Assembly: GCA_022844565.1 (NCBI GenBank)
Contig: JALHLK010000002.1
Span: 62,001-126,000 of the forward strand
Direction of reading: 5' to 3'
Length of the DNA: 64,000 bases
Source of the DNA: Saprospiraceae bacterium
Lineage (GTDB): Bacteria; Bacteroidota; Bacteroidia; Chitinophagales; Saprospiraceae
In this document: piece after piece, positions 55,473-63,286 of the stretch
How positions within the stretch are numbered: the stretch's first letter is position 1
Layout: each line of letters opens with the position of its first letter
The notes under the pieces: model-generated
Database searches by the model: none
The model's input: the letters and a program-made list of their open reading frames with translations, nothing else
Told to the model about the DNA's origin: nothing
Program-made: the position numbers and the translations under genes

Positions 55473-55590
55473 CAATTGTCTGCGACGCAATATTTCAATT
55501 GTCTGCGACGCAATTTGGCAATATTTCAATTGTCGGAGACTCAATGTTTCAATTGTCTGCGACGCAATTTGGCAATTGTCGGAGACGCTG
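55473..55590. repeat. Cluster of five palindromic repeats (REP-like)
   Basis: Five units begin with CAATTGTC at 55473, 55497, 55527, 55550 and 55573 (spacing 24, 30, 23 and 23). Each contains GTC-TGC-GAC or GTC-GGA-GAC, a 3-bp stem with a changed loop, followed by (G/T)CAAT. The cluster fills the convergent gap between nadK and the AraC gene, a typical site for repetitive extragenic palindromes. It is not a CRISPR array, since there are no unique spacers. Confidence 0.75.
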
Positions 55591-55597
55591 TAAATTC

Positions 55598-56440
55598 CTA
55601 TTGCACTTCTAATTCATAAAAACTTTCAGCTAGGCCAAGACTTTCTTCTGGGGAACCTAAGAGGTGAAATTCATGAGGTGTAAATCCTGTAAATTCTTTA
55701 TAGTCTTTTGACAAATGTTGGTAGTCGGCATAGCTACATTCCCAAGCAATTTCTCGCCAAGCTTTTTGATCGGGGAGGTTTTTGAGCCTAAATGCATGGT
55801 CAAATCTAACGAGTCGTTGATAATACCGAGGTGTTACGCCAGTTCTTGCATAAAAATGTCTTTCAAACTGTTTATAACTGTAATAAGATTGTTTGGCTAA
55901 ATGATCTAAAGATACAGAAGTTGATTGATTAAATAATTGGATGATTGGGTCAACTCTTGAGGCTTCCTGCTTAGTTTTACTAACTTTATCTAAAAAATAA
56001 AGGTTTAGAATATTGACCATGTCAAAGTAGTTTTTTGCGTGGTACAATTGCTCATTCACAAAGTGAATATCTTGTTTAAAAAATAAACTTCCATCCACAT
56101 ATTCATTGAACAATTCCGACATAGGGACCTTCAGTAATCTATAAAGGGCACCTGGCTGAAAAATTACTTGTACTACTAAAAATTCTTTACCAATTTCTCT
56201 TAAAGATACTTGTGTATGCTGCCCAATGAGTGCTACTCTGGTGTTTTGAATTGTTGTGTTTTTGTCTTTGTAAGATACCCGTTCTGTGTCTAATGGATAA
56301 AAGGCCAAACATTGTTCAGGTCTTGGGGTGTAGGGCTTTGGTGGAGGTGTAATGTCGCCTTCGAATGAAAAATGCACAATTCGATAACACTTTACCCACT
56401 CAAATAATGCTTGGCTTGGTTTAAAATCTTTGAGTAACAT
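55598..56440 (-). CDS. AraC-family transcriptional regulator
   Basis: A 280-residue regulator. The N-terminal domain (about 1-150) is the AraC_N-like DUF6597 type (KPYTPRPEQCLAFYPLD). The C-terminal AraC HTH domain is at about 175-265 with two helix-turn-helix motifs: VSLDHLAKQSYYSYKQFERHF and the second ending in the canonical YADYQHLSKDYKEFTGFTPHEF. The ligand is unknown. The adjacent cupin gene, oriented the same way 305 bp upstream, is a possible target. The -7 box at 56445-56452 places its transcription start at or next to the ATG. Confidence 0.87.
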   Translation of the reverse strand: MLLKDFKPSQALFEWVKCYRIVHFSFEGDITPPPKPYTPRPEQCLAFYPLDTERVSYKDKNTTIQNTRVALIGQHTQVSLREIGKEFLVVQVIFQPGALYRLLKVPMSELFNEYVDGSLFFKQDIHFVNEQLYHAKNYFDMVNILNLYFLDKVSKTKQEASRVDPIIQLFNQSTSVSLDHLAKQSYYSYKQFERHFYARTGVTPRYYQRLVRFDHAFRLKNLPDQKAWREIAWECSYADYQHLSKDYKEFTGFTPHEFHLLGSPEESLGLAESFYELEVQ

Positions 56441-56744
56441 AAATCAAAATTAAGAAAATATTTGTAACCATAGAAATGTCACGAAATAAAGTGTGTAATC
56501 TTTTGCAAAAAAATGTTTCTGATTTTACCCACTAACTCCCTTGAAAGGGAGAACCAAATCAGAAACATTTTAAAACTTACCACTAAACTATTAATAAATA
56601 AAGGTAAGGTTTACAATTCCTCCACCAAATATCATTATAATTCCTTTGGAAAATGTTTCTGATTTTACCCACTAACTCTCCCGTTAACATGTCGGGAGAA
56701 AACCAAATCAAAAACATTTTAAAATTCACCTCGAAACTATATTA
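56441..56744. other. Intergenic region with a tandem duplicated terminator-like unit
   Basis: A 304-bp space between the AraC gene and the upstream cupin gene. It begins with the AraC promoter box (56445-56452); the remainder is the duplicated palindromic unit described separately. Confidence 0.65.
56445..56452 (-). promoter_or_regulatory. -7 promoter box of the AraC gene
   Basis: The minus strand reads TAATTTTG, a full TAnnTTTG match only 4 nt before the ATG at 56440, predicting a leaderless mRNA. Confidence 0.45.
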
Positions 56745-56760
56745 TTATAATTCCATTGGT
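56511..56760. repeat. Tandem duplication of a palindromic 3'-end unit
   Basis: Two related units, 56511-56650 and 56651-56760. Each begins AAATGTTTCTGATTTTACCC and contains an outer stem (AATGTTTCTGATTT / AAATCAGAAACATT, perfect in unit 1, one mismatch in unit 2) around an inner hairpin. The inner stem differs between units but pairs in both: CTCCCT/AGGGAG in unit 1 and CTCCCG/CGGGAG in unit 2. Each unit ends ATTATAATTCC(T/A)TTGG; in unit 2 these are the last codons of the cupin gene, so the duplication includes the gene's 3' end. Unit 2 lacks about 30 bp present in unit 1. Confidence 0.75.
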
Positions 56761-57287
56761 GGGCCAACAATTTTCATATCATGTTTAGCATGTAAGGTAT
56801 CCATAAATTCTCGAGTTGGCGGGGCTTTTAATAAAGTCATTTCTTGAAAAAAATCTTCAAATGTTCCTGCGGGACTGACCATATAAATCAATCTTCCTCG
56901 ATCGGACAATTGTATCCAAGTATGAGGTACATTACGGGGTAAGAAAATACTATCCCCTGCTTTCAAATCAAAATATTCGTCTCCAAGCCTGAACTTATAA
57001 TCACCTTCTATTACAAAAAAGTGTTCGTCTTGTTTTAAGTGTACGTGAAAAGATGGTCCTGTCTTTTCTACACCGATGTACTCAAATAGGGAAAAATTAC
57101 CTTTGGTGTCAGCTCCAGATACTTTAAGGTCATTGATATTGATACCTTTAAATGGCATGTGTCTATCATTTCTTGCCTTTCCTTTTCTTACCACAAATCC
57201 TTTTTGGTCTGCAGAAATAGATTCAAGTTTAAATGAAGGTGTGAGTGCTGCAATAGCAGAAAGTGCCACAAAATTTCTTCTTTTCAT
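56745..57287 (-). CDS. Cupin-domain protein with export-like N-terminus
   Basis: A 180-residue protein. Residues 1-20 (MKRRNFVALSAIAALTPSF) look like a signal sequence, possibly of twin-arginine type although only RR without the full motif is present. The rest is a single cupin barrel: PSFHVHLKQDEHFFVIEGDYKF (metal-ligand His, His, Glu) and FLPRNVPHTWIQL (fourth His). The ligand set is complete, so it probably binds a metal. Substrate unknown. Its 3' end has been duplicated downstream (see repeat at 56511-56760). Confidence 0.8.
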   Translation of the reverse strand: MKRRNFVALSAIAALTPSFKLESISADQKGFVVRKGKARNDRHMPFKGININDLKVSGADTKGNFSLFEYIGVEKTGPSFHVHLKQDEHFFVIEGDYKFRLGDEYFDLKAGDSIFLPRNVPHTWIQLSDRGRLIYMVSPAGTFEDFFQEMTLLKAPPTREFMDTLHAKHDMKIVGPPMEL

Positions 57288-57313
57288 ATCTATACTATTT
57301 TATTTGTTTGACA

Positions 57314-57321
57314 CAAAGGTA
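57314..57321 (-). promoter_or_regulatory. -7 promoter box of the cupin gene
   Basis: The minus strand reads TACCTTTG followed by TGTC, a full TAnnTTTG match, 26 nt before the ATG. Confidence 0.55.
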
Positions 57322-57407
57322 GAATAGCAGTAAATGTGGGAAGTGGTATGAATTGGACATTTTGATCATTTCACTATTTTTCAAAATGAAAGATAGCTTG
57401 CACTCCC

Positions 57408-57605
57408 AACTAGTTTTACTTTGTTAAGTTGAAATAAGAATGCTTATAAATTCAATTAAAGTTAAAAATGGCAATGTCCTTTTTAGTTTTTGTCACCATT
57501 TTTGTTGCAAAAATGTCGCCAAAAGAATTGTGGTTTTTTTGTTTTCCACGACCTGAAGGTCGCGGTAACTAAAAAATTATTGAATTAAACAAAGTAGAAC
57601 TAATT
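57408..57605 (+). repeat. TIR-flanked structured intergenic element, copy 4 (diverged)
   Basis: About 198 bp with terminal inverted repeats of roughly 29 bp: 57408-57437 begins AACTAGTTTTACTTTGTT and 57577-57605 ends AACAAAGTAGAACTAATT (16 of 18 matching in the outer part). Internal hairpins: 57497-57515 (CATTTTTG-TTG-CAAAAATG, 8 bp) and 57546-57565 (CC-A-CGACC / GGTCG-C-GG with an A-C mismatch like that of the first hairpin in copy 2), followed by TAACTAAAA, the linker seen in the other copies. A second hairpin after the linker is missing. Confidence 0.6.
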
Positions 57606-57637
57606 ATTTGAAGTCTTGACATATGGATTACGAGCAT

Positions 57638-57676
57638 AAAAAAAGGGGCTCAAAAAATTGGGCCCCTTTTTTTTTA
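57638..57676 (-). terminator. Intrinsic terminator of the PA-domain T9SS gene
   Basis: GGGGC / GCCCC with A-rich and T-rich arms extends to a stem of more than 10 bp. On the minus strand it ends in seven T, 18 nt after the stop codon; the plus strand also ends in a T-run, so it could act in both directions. Confidence 0.8.
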
Positions 57677-57693
57677 TTTAAGGATATATTCTT

Positions 57694-60039
57694 TTATTTC
57701 ACAATAGACACTTTCTGACTGCTGTATCCTTTGTCAGTAGTAAGTCTAAGGTTATAAATTCCTGTAGGTAAATCAGATACATCTAAGTTTACCATTTTAC
57801 TGCTTACATTTAAATACTTTTCTGCAAGTACCAATTTGCCATCCATGTTGTACATTGAAATAAACACAAACTCTCTATTTTCATTTAAATTTAAGTCTAT
57901 TGTCAATTTATCACTGGCAGGGTTAGGGTAGATTTTGGTTTCGATGGCTTTGTCAATTAAGTCCACAGAAGTAAGGTCAACTTCTTGAAGAATTAATGGG
58001 TTATAAACAACAAGTGAAGTTGGTTCTAATATTCTAGATTCAGGAGTATCACCCGCGCTACTTCCAAAAAAGCAATTGTGTCCATTTCCACCTACATTAG
58101 CATCTGCAAATGATGTAGCAAAAGAATTATACTGACCAGATGACTCTCTTAAGTCTGCGGGATTTCTAGATGCCATAAACCAAGTTGTATTACCATCATC
58201 TAAAGGACTTATTGAAGTAGAAACAATCAAATGTAAATCTCCTTTATTATTTAAAACAACTTTTTTCTGATTATCATTTGGGTCAAATAATGGAATCTCA
58301 ATACTCGCTGTATCATTCAATATGACTTGGGTACCTGTGGCAATTCGTTTTCTATCTGCTGGCTTTACTACAGAGTCATTTGGATTAGTCCATTCATAAA
58401 CGTCAACTGAAAGAATTGCTGAGGTATTTGCTGTTGCATTTGTTGGATTTACGCTTACACCTGTGAAAGCTTTGTCAATTGTTATCGGTTTGGCGTTTGG
58501 CCATGTTCCCTTTGGAACTCGGTAATAACTGGAAGCAGTAAAGAAGTTTGTTACCCCCCCAGCTCTCCAACCGCTTAAAACACCAGATGTTCCAGGAGCA
58601 GGAATTGGGAGTTTAGAGAATATATTTTTGGATAATTGGATCGGGGTAGAAAATACCGTTTCGTTGGTAGCTTTCGTGCTATCAGCTACAACTGAATAGG
58701 TAAGTGTATAATTACCTATCTCTTGTGGTAACGTCACTCTTTTATTAAAGATTGCATTTTCTGCCTTGGTTCCTATTGGTATATCTGGATAAACAATAGA
58801 ATCTCTGTAAATCACTGATTTATCTGAGTCTTTAGTTACGGTAGCAATAACTTTTGAATTCTTTAATACCTGGTTTCCTAAATTCTCAATATCAACAATA
58901 AGTGGAAATGGAGTTGTTTGATTGAAAGGTGTTGCAAAATTTGGAGCACCAGCGTACCAATCCCTATTTATTTTTACATCATAAATTTTCTTTGTTGTAA
59001 AAACGACGTCATCAATGCTATAGAAATAAAAGTCTCCTTCAGCAATAAATTTAAATTTACATCTTGCCTGATTGTTGAATTGAGGAATTGGAATCGTCCT
59101 TAACTCTGTATTTGGTGTGGTATTTACTGCATTTTGTGTTGGAACTTCAACTCTTTCTGACCACGTAGCACCATCATCAACACTTATTGAATAAAATAAA
59201 TTTCTATTCAATCTATTGATAAGTTGATAAAATTCAACACTTACTCCGGTCTTCCCAACACAGCTTACAGTAGGGGAAATGAGTTCAGAAATATACACTG
59301 GATAAGGTTGAGCTAATGATGGATTATCTACTACAGAATAACTGACAAAATTTATGGTAGCAACTCCATTACAAGCAGTTGGTGATGCTATTCTTGCTGC
59401 GTTACCATTAAAAGCACCAAATATCGGTAGGTCTATGGGATGATGTGTCCATCTTCTTGTGGCATTTTCAGTTAAAGAAACAGTTGACCAACCTCCAAGA
59501 CCATTAGAGAAATCTCCCTCTCCTGGTTTATTTCCCCAGAACACATCAGTAGAGTAAACTCTTGGACTGCTACAAGGTACTAAACTAATACCACCATTTA
59601 GTTTGGCTTTCGCTAAATTTGCTTTTATAAGATTACAATCAGCTTGAGTTGCCATATAAACAGGGATGGGAAGTGTTGGTCTTCCAGCTATTACAGTAGG
59701 TACGGCACCCGAATTATTACATATGATACATGCTTTAGCTCCTGCTCTAACAGCAGCTATAGCTTTAACATCAAAAGTACATGTACCTCTATCGATTAAA
59801 ACAATTTTATCTTTACCGTCAGGGCTCACTATTGTGTCACATGCCAGACCACTTTGTAAATAAAGTTCTCCAGAGATTTCAGTTGTGTGTGCTCTACCTA
59901 TATTACCAAAAGTCAATAGATAATCACCTTTTAATGAGTCAGGTGTTTTGACACTTAGCCTATATTGACCATAAGAGTTTGAGAACGTAAATAAAAGCGC
60001 AAGCAAAAAGGGTAGGACGTAAATTTTCTTCATAAACAT
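57694..60039 (-). CDS. Secreted protein with PA domain and T9SS type A sorting domain
   Basis: A 781-residue extracellular protein. Signal peptide 1-24 (MFMKKIYVLPFLLALLFTF, cleavage near SYGQ; the second Met at 60033 may be the real start). A protease-associated (PA) domain lies at about 55-150 (KIVLIDRGTCTFDVKAIAAVRAG and GAKACIICNN). A long beta-sandwich region follows with a jelly-roll-like section (about 170-350) and repeats of Ig-like strands. The last 75 residues are a T9SS sorting domain (TKIYPNPASDKLTIDL, ending GYSSQKVSIVK). No peptidase active site was recognised, so this is more likely a binding or adhesion protein than a protease. Confidence 0.88.
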   Translation of the reverse strand: MFMKKIYVLPFLLALLFTFSNSYGQYRLSVKTPDSLKGDYLLTFGNIGRAHTTEISGELYLQSGLACDTIVSPDGKDKIVLIDRGTCTFDVKAIAAVRAGAKACIICNNSGAVPTVIAGRPTLPIPVYMATQADCNLIKANLAKAKLNGGISLVPCSSPRVYSTDVFWGNKPGEGDFSNGLGGWSTVSLTENATRRWTHHPIDLPIFGAFNGNAARIASPTACNGVATINFVSYSVVDNPSLAQPYPVYISELISPTVSCVGKTGVSVEFYQLINRLNRNLFYSISVDDGATWSERVEVPTQNAVNTTPNTELRTIPIPQFNNQARCKFKFIAEGDFYFYSIDDVVFTTKKIYDVKINRDWYAGAPNFATPFNQTTPFPLIVDIENLGNQVLKNSKVIATVTKDSDKSVIYRDSIVYPDIPIGTKAENAIFNKRVTLPQEIGNYTLTYSVVADSTKATNETVFSTPIQLSKNIFSKLPIPAPGTSGVLSGWRAGGVTNFFTASSYYRVPKGTWPNAKPITIDKAFTGVSVNPTNATANTSAILSVDVYEWTNPNDSVVKPADRKRIATGTQVILNDTASIEIPLFDPNDNQKKVVLNNKGDLHLIVSTSISPLDDGNTTWFMASRNPADLRESSGQYNSFATSFADANVGGNGHNCFFGSSAGDTPESRILEPTSLVVYNPLILQEVDLTSVDLIDKAIETKIYPNPASDKLTIDLNLNENREFVFISMYNMDGKLVLAEKYLNVSSKMVNLDVSDLPTGIYNLRLTTDKGYSSQKVSIVK

Positions 60040-60059
60040 AATTTTTTTTATCTGAATGT

Positions 60060-60067
60060 CAAATGTA
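60060..60067 (-). promoter_or_regulatory. -7 promoter box of the PA-domain gene
   Basis: The minus strand reads TACATTTG, a full TAnnTTTG match, 20 nt before the first ATG at 60039. Confidence 0.5.
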
Positions 60068-60110
60068 AGAACATTTATCCAATTGCAAATAAAAATTTAT
60101 AAAATATCAT

Positions 60111-60144
60111 AAAAAAAGGTCTGCCATTTTATCAATAGCAGACC
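60111..60144 (-). terminator. Intrinsic terminator of the DegP-like gene
   Basis: On the minus strand GGTCTGC / GCAGACC (7 bp, 13-nt loop) is followed by seven T. It lies about 70 nt after the protease stop codon. Confidence 0.8.
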
Positions 60145-60214
60145 AATCAAAACAAAACGAAAAACCAACTTTTATAATTACCCTTTATAAGGGAATTGAA
60201 TACTAAACATGACT

Positions 60215-61381
60215 TTATGATTTTGGTTTACGTAAAAGTGTAGAAATTTTTATTTCTTTTCCAGCACGGTTTACCACGACATCGAGTGTTTCACCTACAT
60301 TTGACGTATTTAAGATGCTTTCGATATCATCGTAGGATTTAATTTTTTTATTATTTACTTTTACTACTACATCTCCAGGGAGAAAACCTGCCATTCGAGC
60401 TGAACCTCTTGATTCTAGTCCATCTACGTAGAAGCCTTCTTTTACAGGAAGGTCAAATTCTTTTACCAATGTCTCATCTACGTCATAGCCTCCGACTCCA
60501 AGCTCCGCACGCTCTATATTACCAAATTTTAAAATTTTATCAATGATTACCTTTACTCTATTTGAAGGAATAGCAAAAGAATATCCAGCAAAAGCGCCTG
60601 TCGGAGTAGCAATAGCCGTGTTGATGCCTACAAGTTTACCATAGGTGTCTACCAACGCACCCCCGCTATTGCCGGGATTAACGGCTGCATCCGTTTGGAT
60701 GAATGAGTTCATCGGTTTTTCTGTATCCGAGATATTAAGGGAGCGGCCCTTTGCACTTACTATACCGGCCGTAACGGTACTTGTCAAATCAAAAGGATTT
60801 CCTACAGCAAGTACCCACTCGCCTACCTTTACTTTATCAGAATCACCATATTGCATAAAGGGCAACTTACTTCCAGCCTCTATTTTAAGTAGAGCAAGGT
60901 CCGAAGCAGGATCGGTGCCAATCTTTTTAGCATTGTATTTTTTTCCATCAGTGGTTGTTACCGTAATGTCATCTGCAAATCCGGCTACGTGGTTATTGGT
61001 GACAATATATCCATCACTTGAGATGATGACACCTGATCCTGCACCAGATTTTCTATAGTGATTTCTACCGAAAAAATCTCCTCCTCCAAAAAAATCCTCA
61101 ATTGAAAAACCAAAAGGATCAGCTCTTCTTTGATTTCGATATCGGTCCTCTACCCGCTCATTGGTTTCTTCCGCATAAATGTGGACAACTGTTGGGGTAG
61201 CTGATTCTGCAGCATTAATGAAGTCTGGAACTGCTAAAAATGAACTTTGACTTACCAATTTAGCAGGACTGCTATTCATTGGTGCTATTGTTTTCTCTGA
61301 TGATTGCGTGGCTTTGATGAGGACAAAGCAAGTCATACCTCCTATAAAACCTGTAACTAGGTAACCAATTAATTTTTTCAT
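60215..61381 (-). CDS. DegP/HtrA-family periplasmic serine protease
   Basis: A 388-residue envelope quality-control protease. An N-terminal hydrophobic segment (about 4-24) anchors or exports it. The trypsin-like domain has the triad His 131 (VTNNHVAG), Asp 161 (ASDLALLKI) and Ser 239 (NPGNSGGAL). One PDZ domain follows (about 295-385, GFYVDGLESRGSARMAGFLPGD). E. coli DegP and DegQ have two PDZ domains; one as here resembles DegS or the shorter Bacteroidota forms. A Gly/Phe-rich loop (FGFSIEDFFGGGDFF) precedes the catalytic His. Confidence 0.92.
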   Translation of the reverse strand: MKKLIGYLVTGFIGGMTCFVLIKATQSSEKTIAPMNSSPAKLVSQSSFLAVPDFINAAESATPTVVHIYAEETNERVEDRYRNQRRADPFGFSIEDFFGGGDFFGRNHYRKSGAGSGVIISSDGYIVTNNHVAGFADDITVTTTDGKKYNAKKIGTDPASDLALLKIEAGSKLPFMQYGDSDKVKVGEWVLAVGNPFDLTSTVTAGIVSAKGRSLNISDTEKPMNSFIQTDAAVNPGNSGGALVDTYGKLVGINTAIATPTGAFAGYSFAIPSNRVKVIIDKILKFGNIERAELGVGGYDVDETLVKEFDLPVKEGFYVDGLESRGSARMAGFLPGDVVVKVNNKKIKSYDDIESILNTSNVGETLDVVVNRAGKEIKISTLLRKPKS

Positions 61382-61407
61382 TTTGATCTAAATTTTCGTT
61401 TCACAAA

Positions 61408-61415
61408 CAAATTTA
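61408..61415 (-). promoter_or_regulatory. -7 promoter box of the DegP-like gene
   Basis: The minus strand reads TAAATTTG, a full TAnnTTTG match, 26 nt before the ATG at 61381. Confidence 0.45.
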
Positions 61416-61566
61416 TAACGACTTTAAAACTTGTTGTATTTTTAGTTGTATGTGTTTAACACAAAATTAACCCGATTAATTGTTTTTTCTAAGCTTTGAG
61501 CTATTAGCTATAGGGTTAAAATTTTCCAAAAATTTAATAAAAGAACAATTAGTTGTCTTAGAGACA

Positions 61567-61574
61567 TATATTTG
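61567..61574 (+). promoter_or_regulatory. -7 promoter box of the M14-fold gene pair
   Basis: TATATTTG, a full TAnnTTTG match, 30 nt before the ATG at 61605. The next gene starts 11 nt after this one ends, so the box probably drives both. Confidence 0.5.
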
Positions 61575-61604
61575 CTTTTTTTATAACTAAACAGATATTT
61601 TTAC

Positions 61605-63275
61605 ATGAGGATACAGATTAATTTTCAAAGACTTTGCTCTTTGTTATTACTCCTTTTACCTGCATTGATTTTTGGTCAAGGTGGGTATTTGGATTATACA
61701 CAAATGAGCACCAAATTAAAAGAACTTGCCAAGAAACCAAATACCAAGTTAGAATCCTATGGCAAAAGCCATTCAAACAAAGATTTGTGGGTATTAAAAA
61801 TGGGAAATAATACCAATCCAGCGATACTTATTGTAGCCGGAGTTGATGGTAGGCATCAGGCAGGTACACTTGCTGCTGCTTCTATTGCGGAGAAGTTTTT
61901 AAGTGTTGACTCTTTGAGCAATTTACTTTCGTCAAAAACCGTATATATTATCCCAAATGCAAATCCTGATGCAATGGATGCGTTTTTTGCAAAAACAAAA
62001 TTTGAAAAATCAGGTAATGCACGCTCTACTGACGACAATAGAAATGGCCGAATAGCTGATGATGTGTACAATGATCTAAATGGCGATGGTGTCATAACGA
62101 TGATACGTGTCGAGACCCAAGCTGGAGATTATGTCAAAAGTGACAAAGATGGTAGATTGATGATAAAAGCAGATGCATTTAAAGATCAGAAAGGTACCCA
62201 TTCTATTATTACAGAAGGAATAGATGATAATAAAAATGGTCTGTTCAATGAAGACCCATCAAATGGTGTAAATATTGATAGAAATTTTGCATTTGATCAT
62301 CCTTATTTTAAAGAAAACTCGGGTGAATATGCAGCTAGTGAAAATGAAGTGAGGTCGTTGATGGATTTTCTTGCAAGCCACACCAATATCCATACGATTA
62401 TCAATTTTGGTCCACAGAATAGTCTTTCAACGGCTCAGACATACGATCCAAAAAATGCACTACAACGTATCATCAAAGGTTGGCAACAAACAGATGTAAA
62501 AGCAAGTGAGGCGCTTACTGCTTCGTATAACAAACATAATGTTTTAAAAAATCCTCCAACTTTGCCTCTCCAAGTGGGGTCTTTTGTGCAAACAGCATAT
62601 TATCATTCAGGCAAATTTGCTTATTCTACACCTGTGTGGTGGGCAACTGTATCAGAAAAAAAAGATTCTTCACTTACAGAAAAACCAGCTAGTCCGCCTA
62701 TGACTCGTGGAGGAGGTGCAGCTGCTACTGACAAAGATCCATACGAAATCACGTATCTCAAATGGATGGACAAGGAAGGATTAAAAGAAAATTTTGTAGA
62801 TTGGAAAGAGTTTAAACATCCAGATTTCCCTAATCATAAAACTGAAATTGGTGGTATAAAGCCATATGCATTGTTTAATCCACCAGCAAAATATGTGGAA
62901 AATCAAATCGGTGGCCACTTAGCGTTCTTAAATGATGTAATCAAAAAAATGCCTACGCACAATATTGTGGACCCAATAGTCGAAAAGCTTAATGACAATC
63001 TATACAGAGTCACGGTAAGCATCACGAATAAAGGTGGAATGCCTTCTTACAGTACCATCAGTGATAAATTAAGATATACATCAAGAATCAAAACGGAGAT
63101 AAAATTAGCTTCCGGTCAGAATAGGGTATCTGGAAGAAAATATATTATAGAAAATGCCTTACAGCCAAATGAGGCTAAAACGCACTCTTGGTTGATTTCA
63201 GGAAAAGGACAAGTCACCATAGAATCTGGATGTAACACCACTGGCATTAGTAAATTATCACTTGATTTAAAATAA
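61605..63275 (+). CDS. Exported M14 zinc-carboxypeptidase-fold protein, probably inactive
   Basis: A 556-residue exported protein (signal peptide 1-24, ending LIFGQ). The M14 fold is recognisable: SYGKSHSNKDLWVLKMGN, the AILIVAGVDGRHQAGTLAA segment, IIPNANPDAMD and VNIDRNFAFDHP. The zinc motif HxxE is here H-Q-A-G (His 84, Gly 87), and the segment that should supply the second His reads INFGPQNS. Two of the three metal ligands therefore seem lost, and the protein is probably a non-catalytic relative. A Gly/Ala-rich loop (MTRGGGAAATD) and a C-terminal beta domain follow. Its neighbour 11 nt downstream keeps the motif. Confidence 0.8.
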   Translation: MRIQINFQRLCSLLLLLLPALIFGQGGYLDYTQMSTKLKELAKKPNTKLESYGKSHSNKDLWVLKMGNNTNPAILIVAGVDGRHQAGTLAAASIAEKFLSVDSLSNLLSSKTVYIIPNANPDAMDAFFAKTKFEKSGNARSTDDNRNGRIADDVYNDLNGDGVITMIRVETQAGDYVKSDKDGRLMIKADAFKDQKGTHSIITEGIDDNKNGLFNEDPSNGVNIDRNFAFDHPYFKENSGEYAASENEVRSLMDFLASHTNIHTIINFGPQNSLSTAQTYDPKNALQRIIKGWQQTDVKASEALTASYNKHNVLKNPPTLPLQVGSFVQTAYYHSGKFAYSTPVWWATVSEKKDSSLTEKPASPPMTRGGGAAATDKDPYEITYLKWMDKEGLKENFVDWKEFKHPDFPNHKTEIGGIKPYALFNPPAKYVENQIGGHLAFLNDVIKKMPTHNIVDPIVEKLNDNLYRVTVSITNKGGMPSYSTISDKLRYTSRIKTEIKLASGQNRVSGRKYIIENALQPNEAKTHSWLISGKGQVTIESGCNTTGISKLSLDLK

Positions 63276-63286
63276 TAAGAACGAAC

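Larger units (their letters stand above)
57288..57693. other. Intergenic region with structured repeat copy 4 and a terminator
   Basis: A 406-bp space between the start of the cupin gene and the end of the PA-domain gene. It holds the cupin promoter box (57314-57321), the diverged repeat copy 4 (57408-57605) and the PA-domain gene terminator (57638-57676). No gene was seen. Confidence 0.65.

Noticed and set aside
55473-55590. Possible CRISPR array
   Set aside because: The repeat period is 23-30 bp with no unique spacers and no cas genes in the window. The units are palindromic extragenic repeats.
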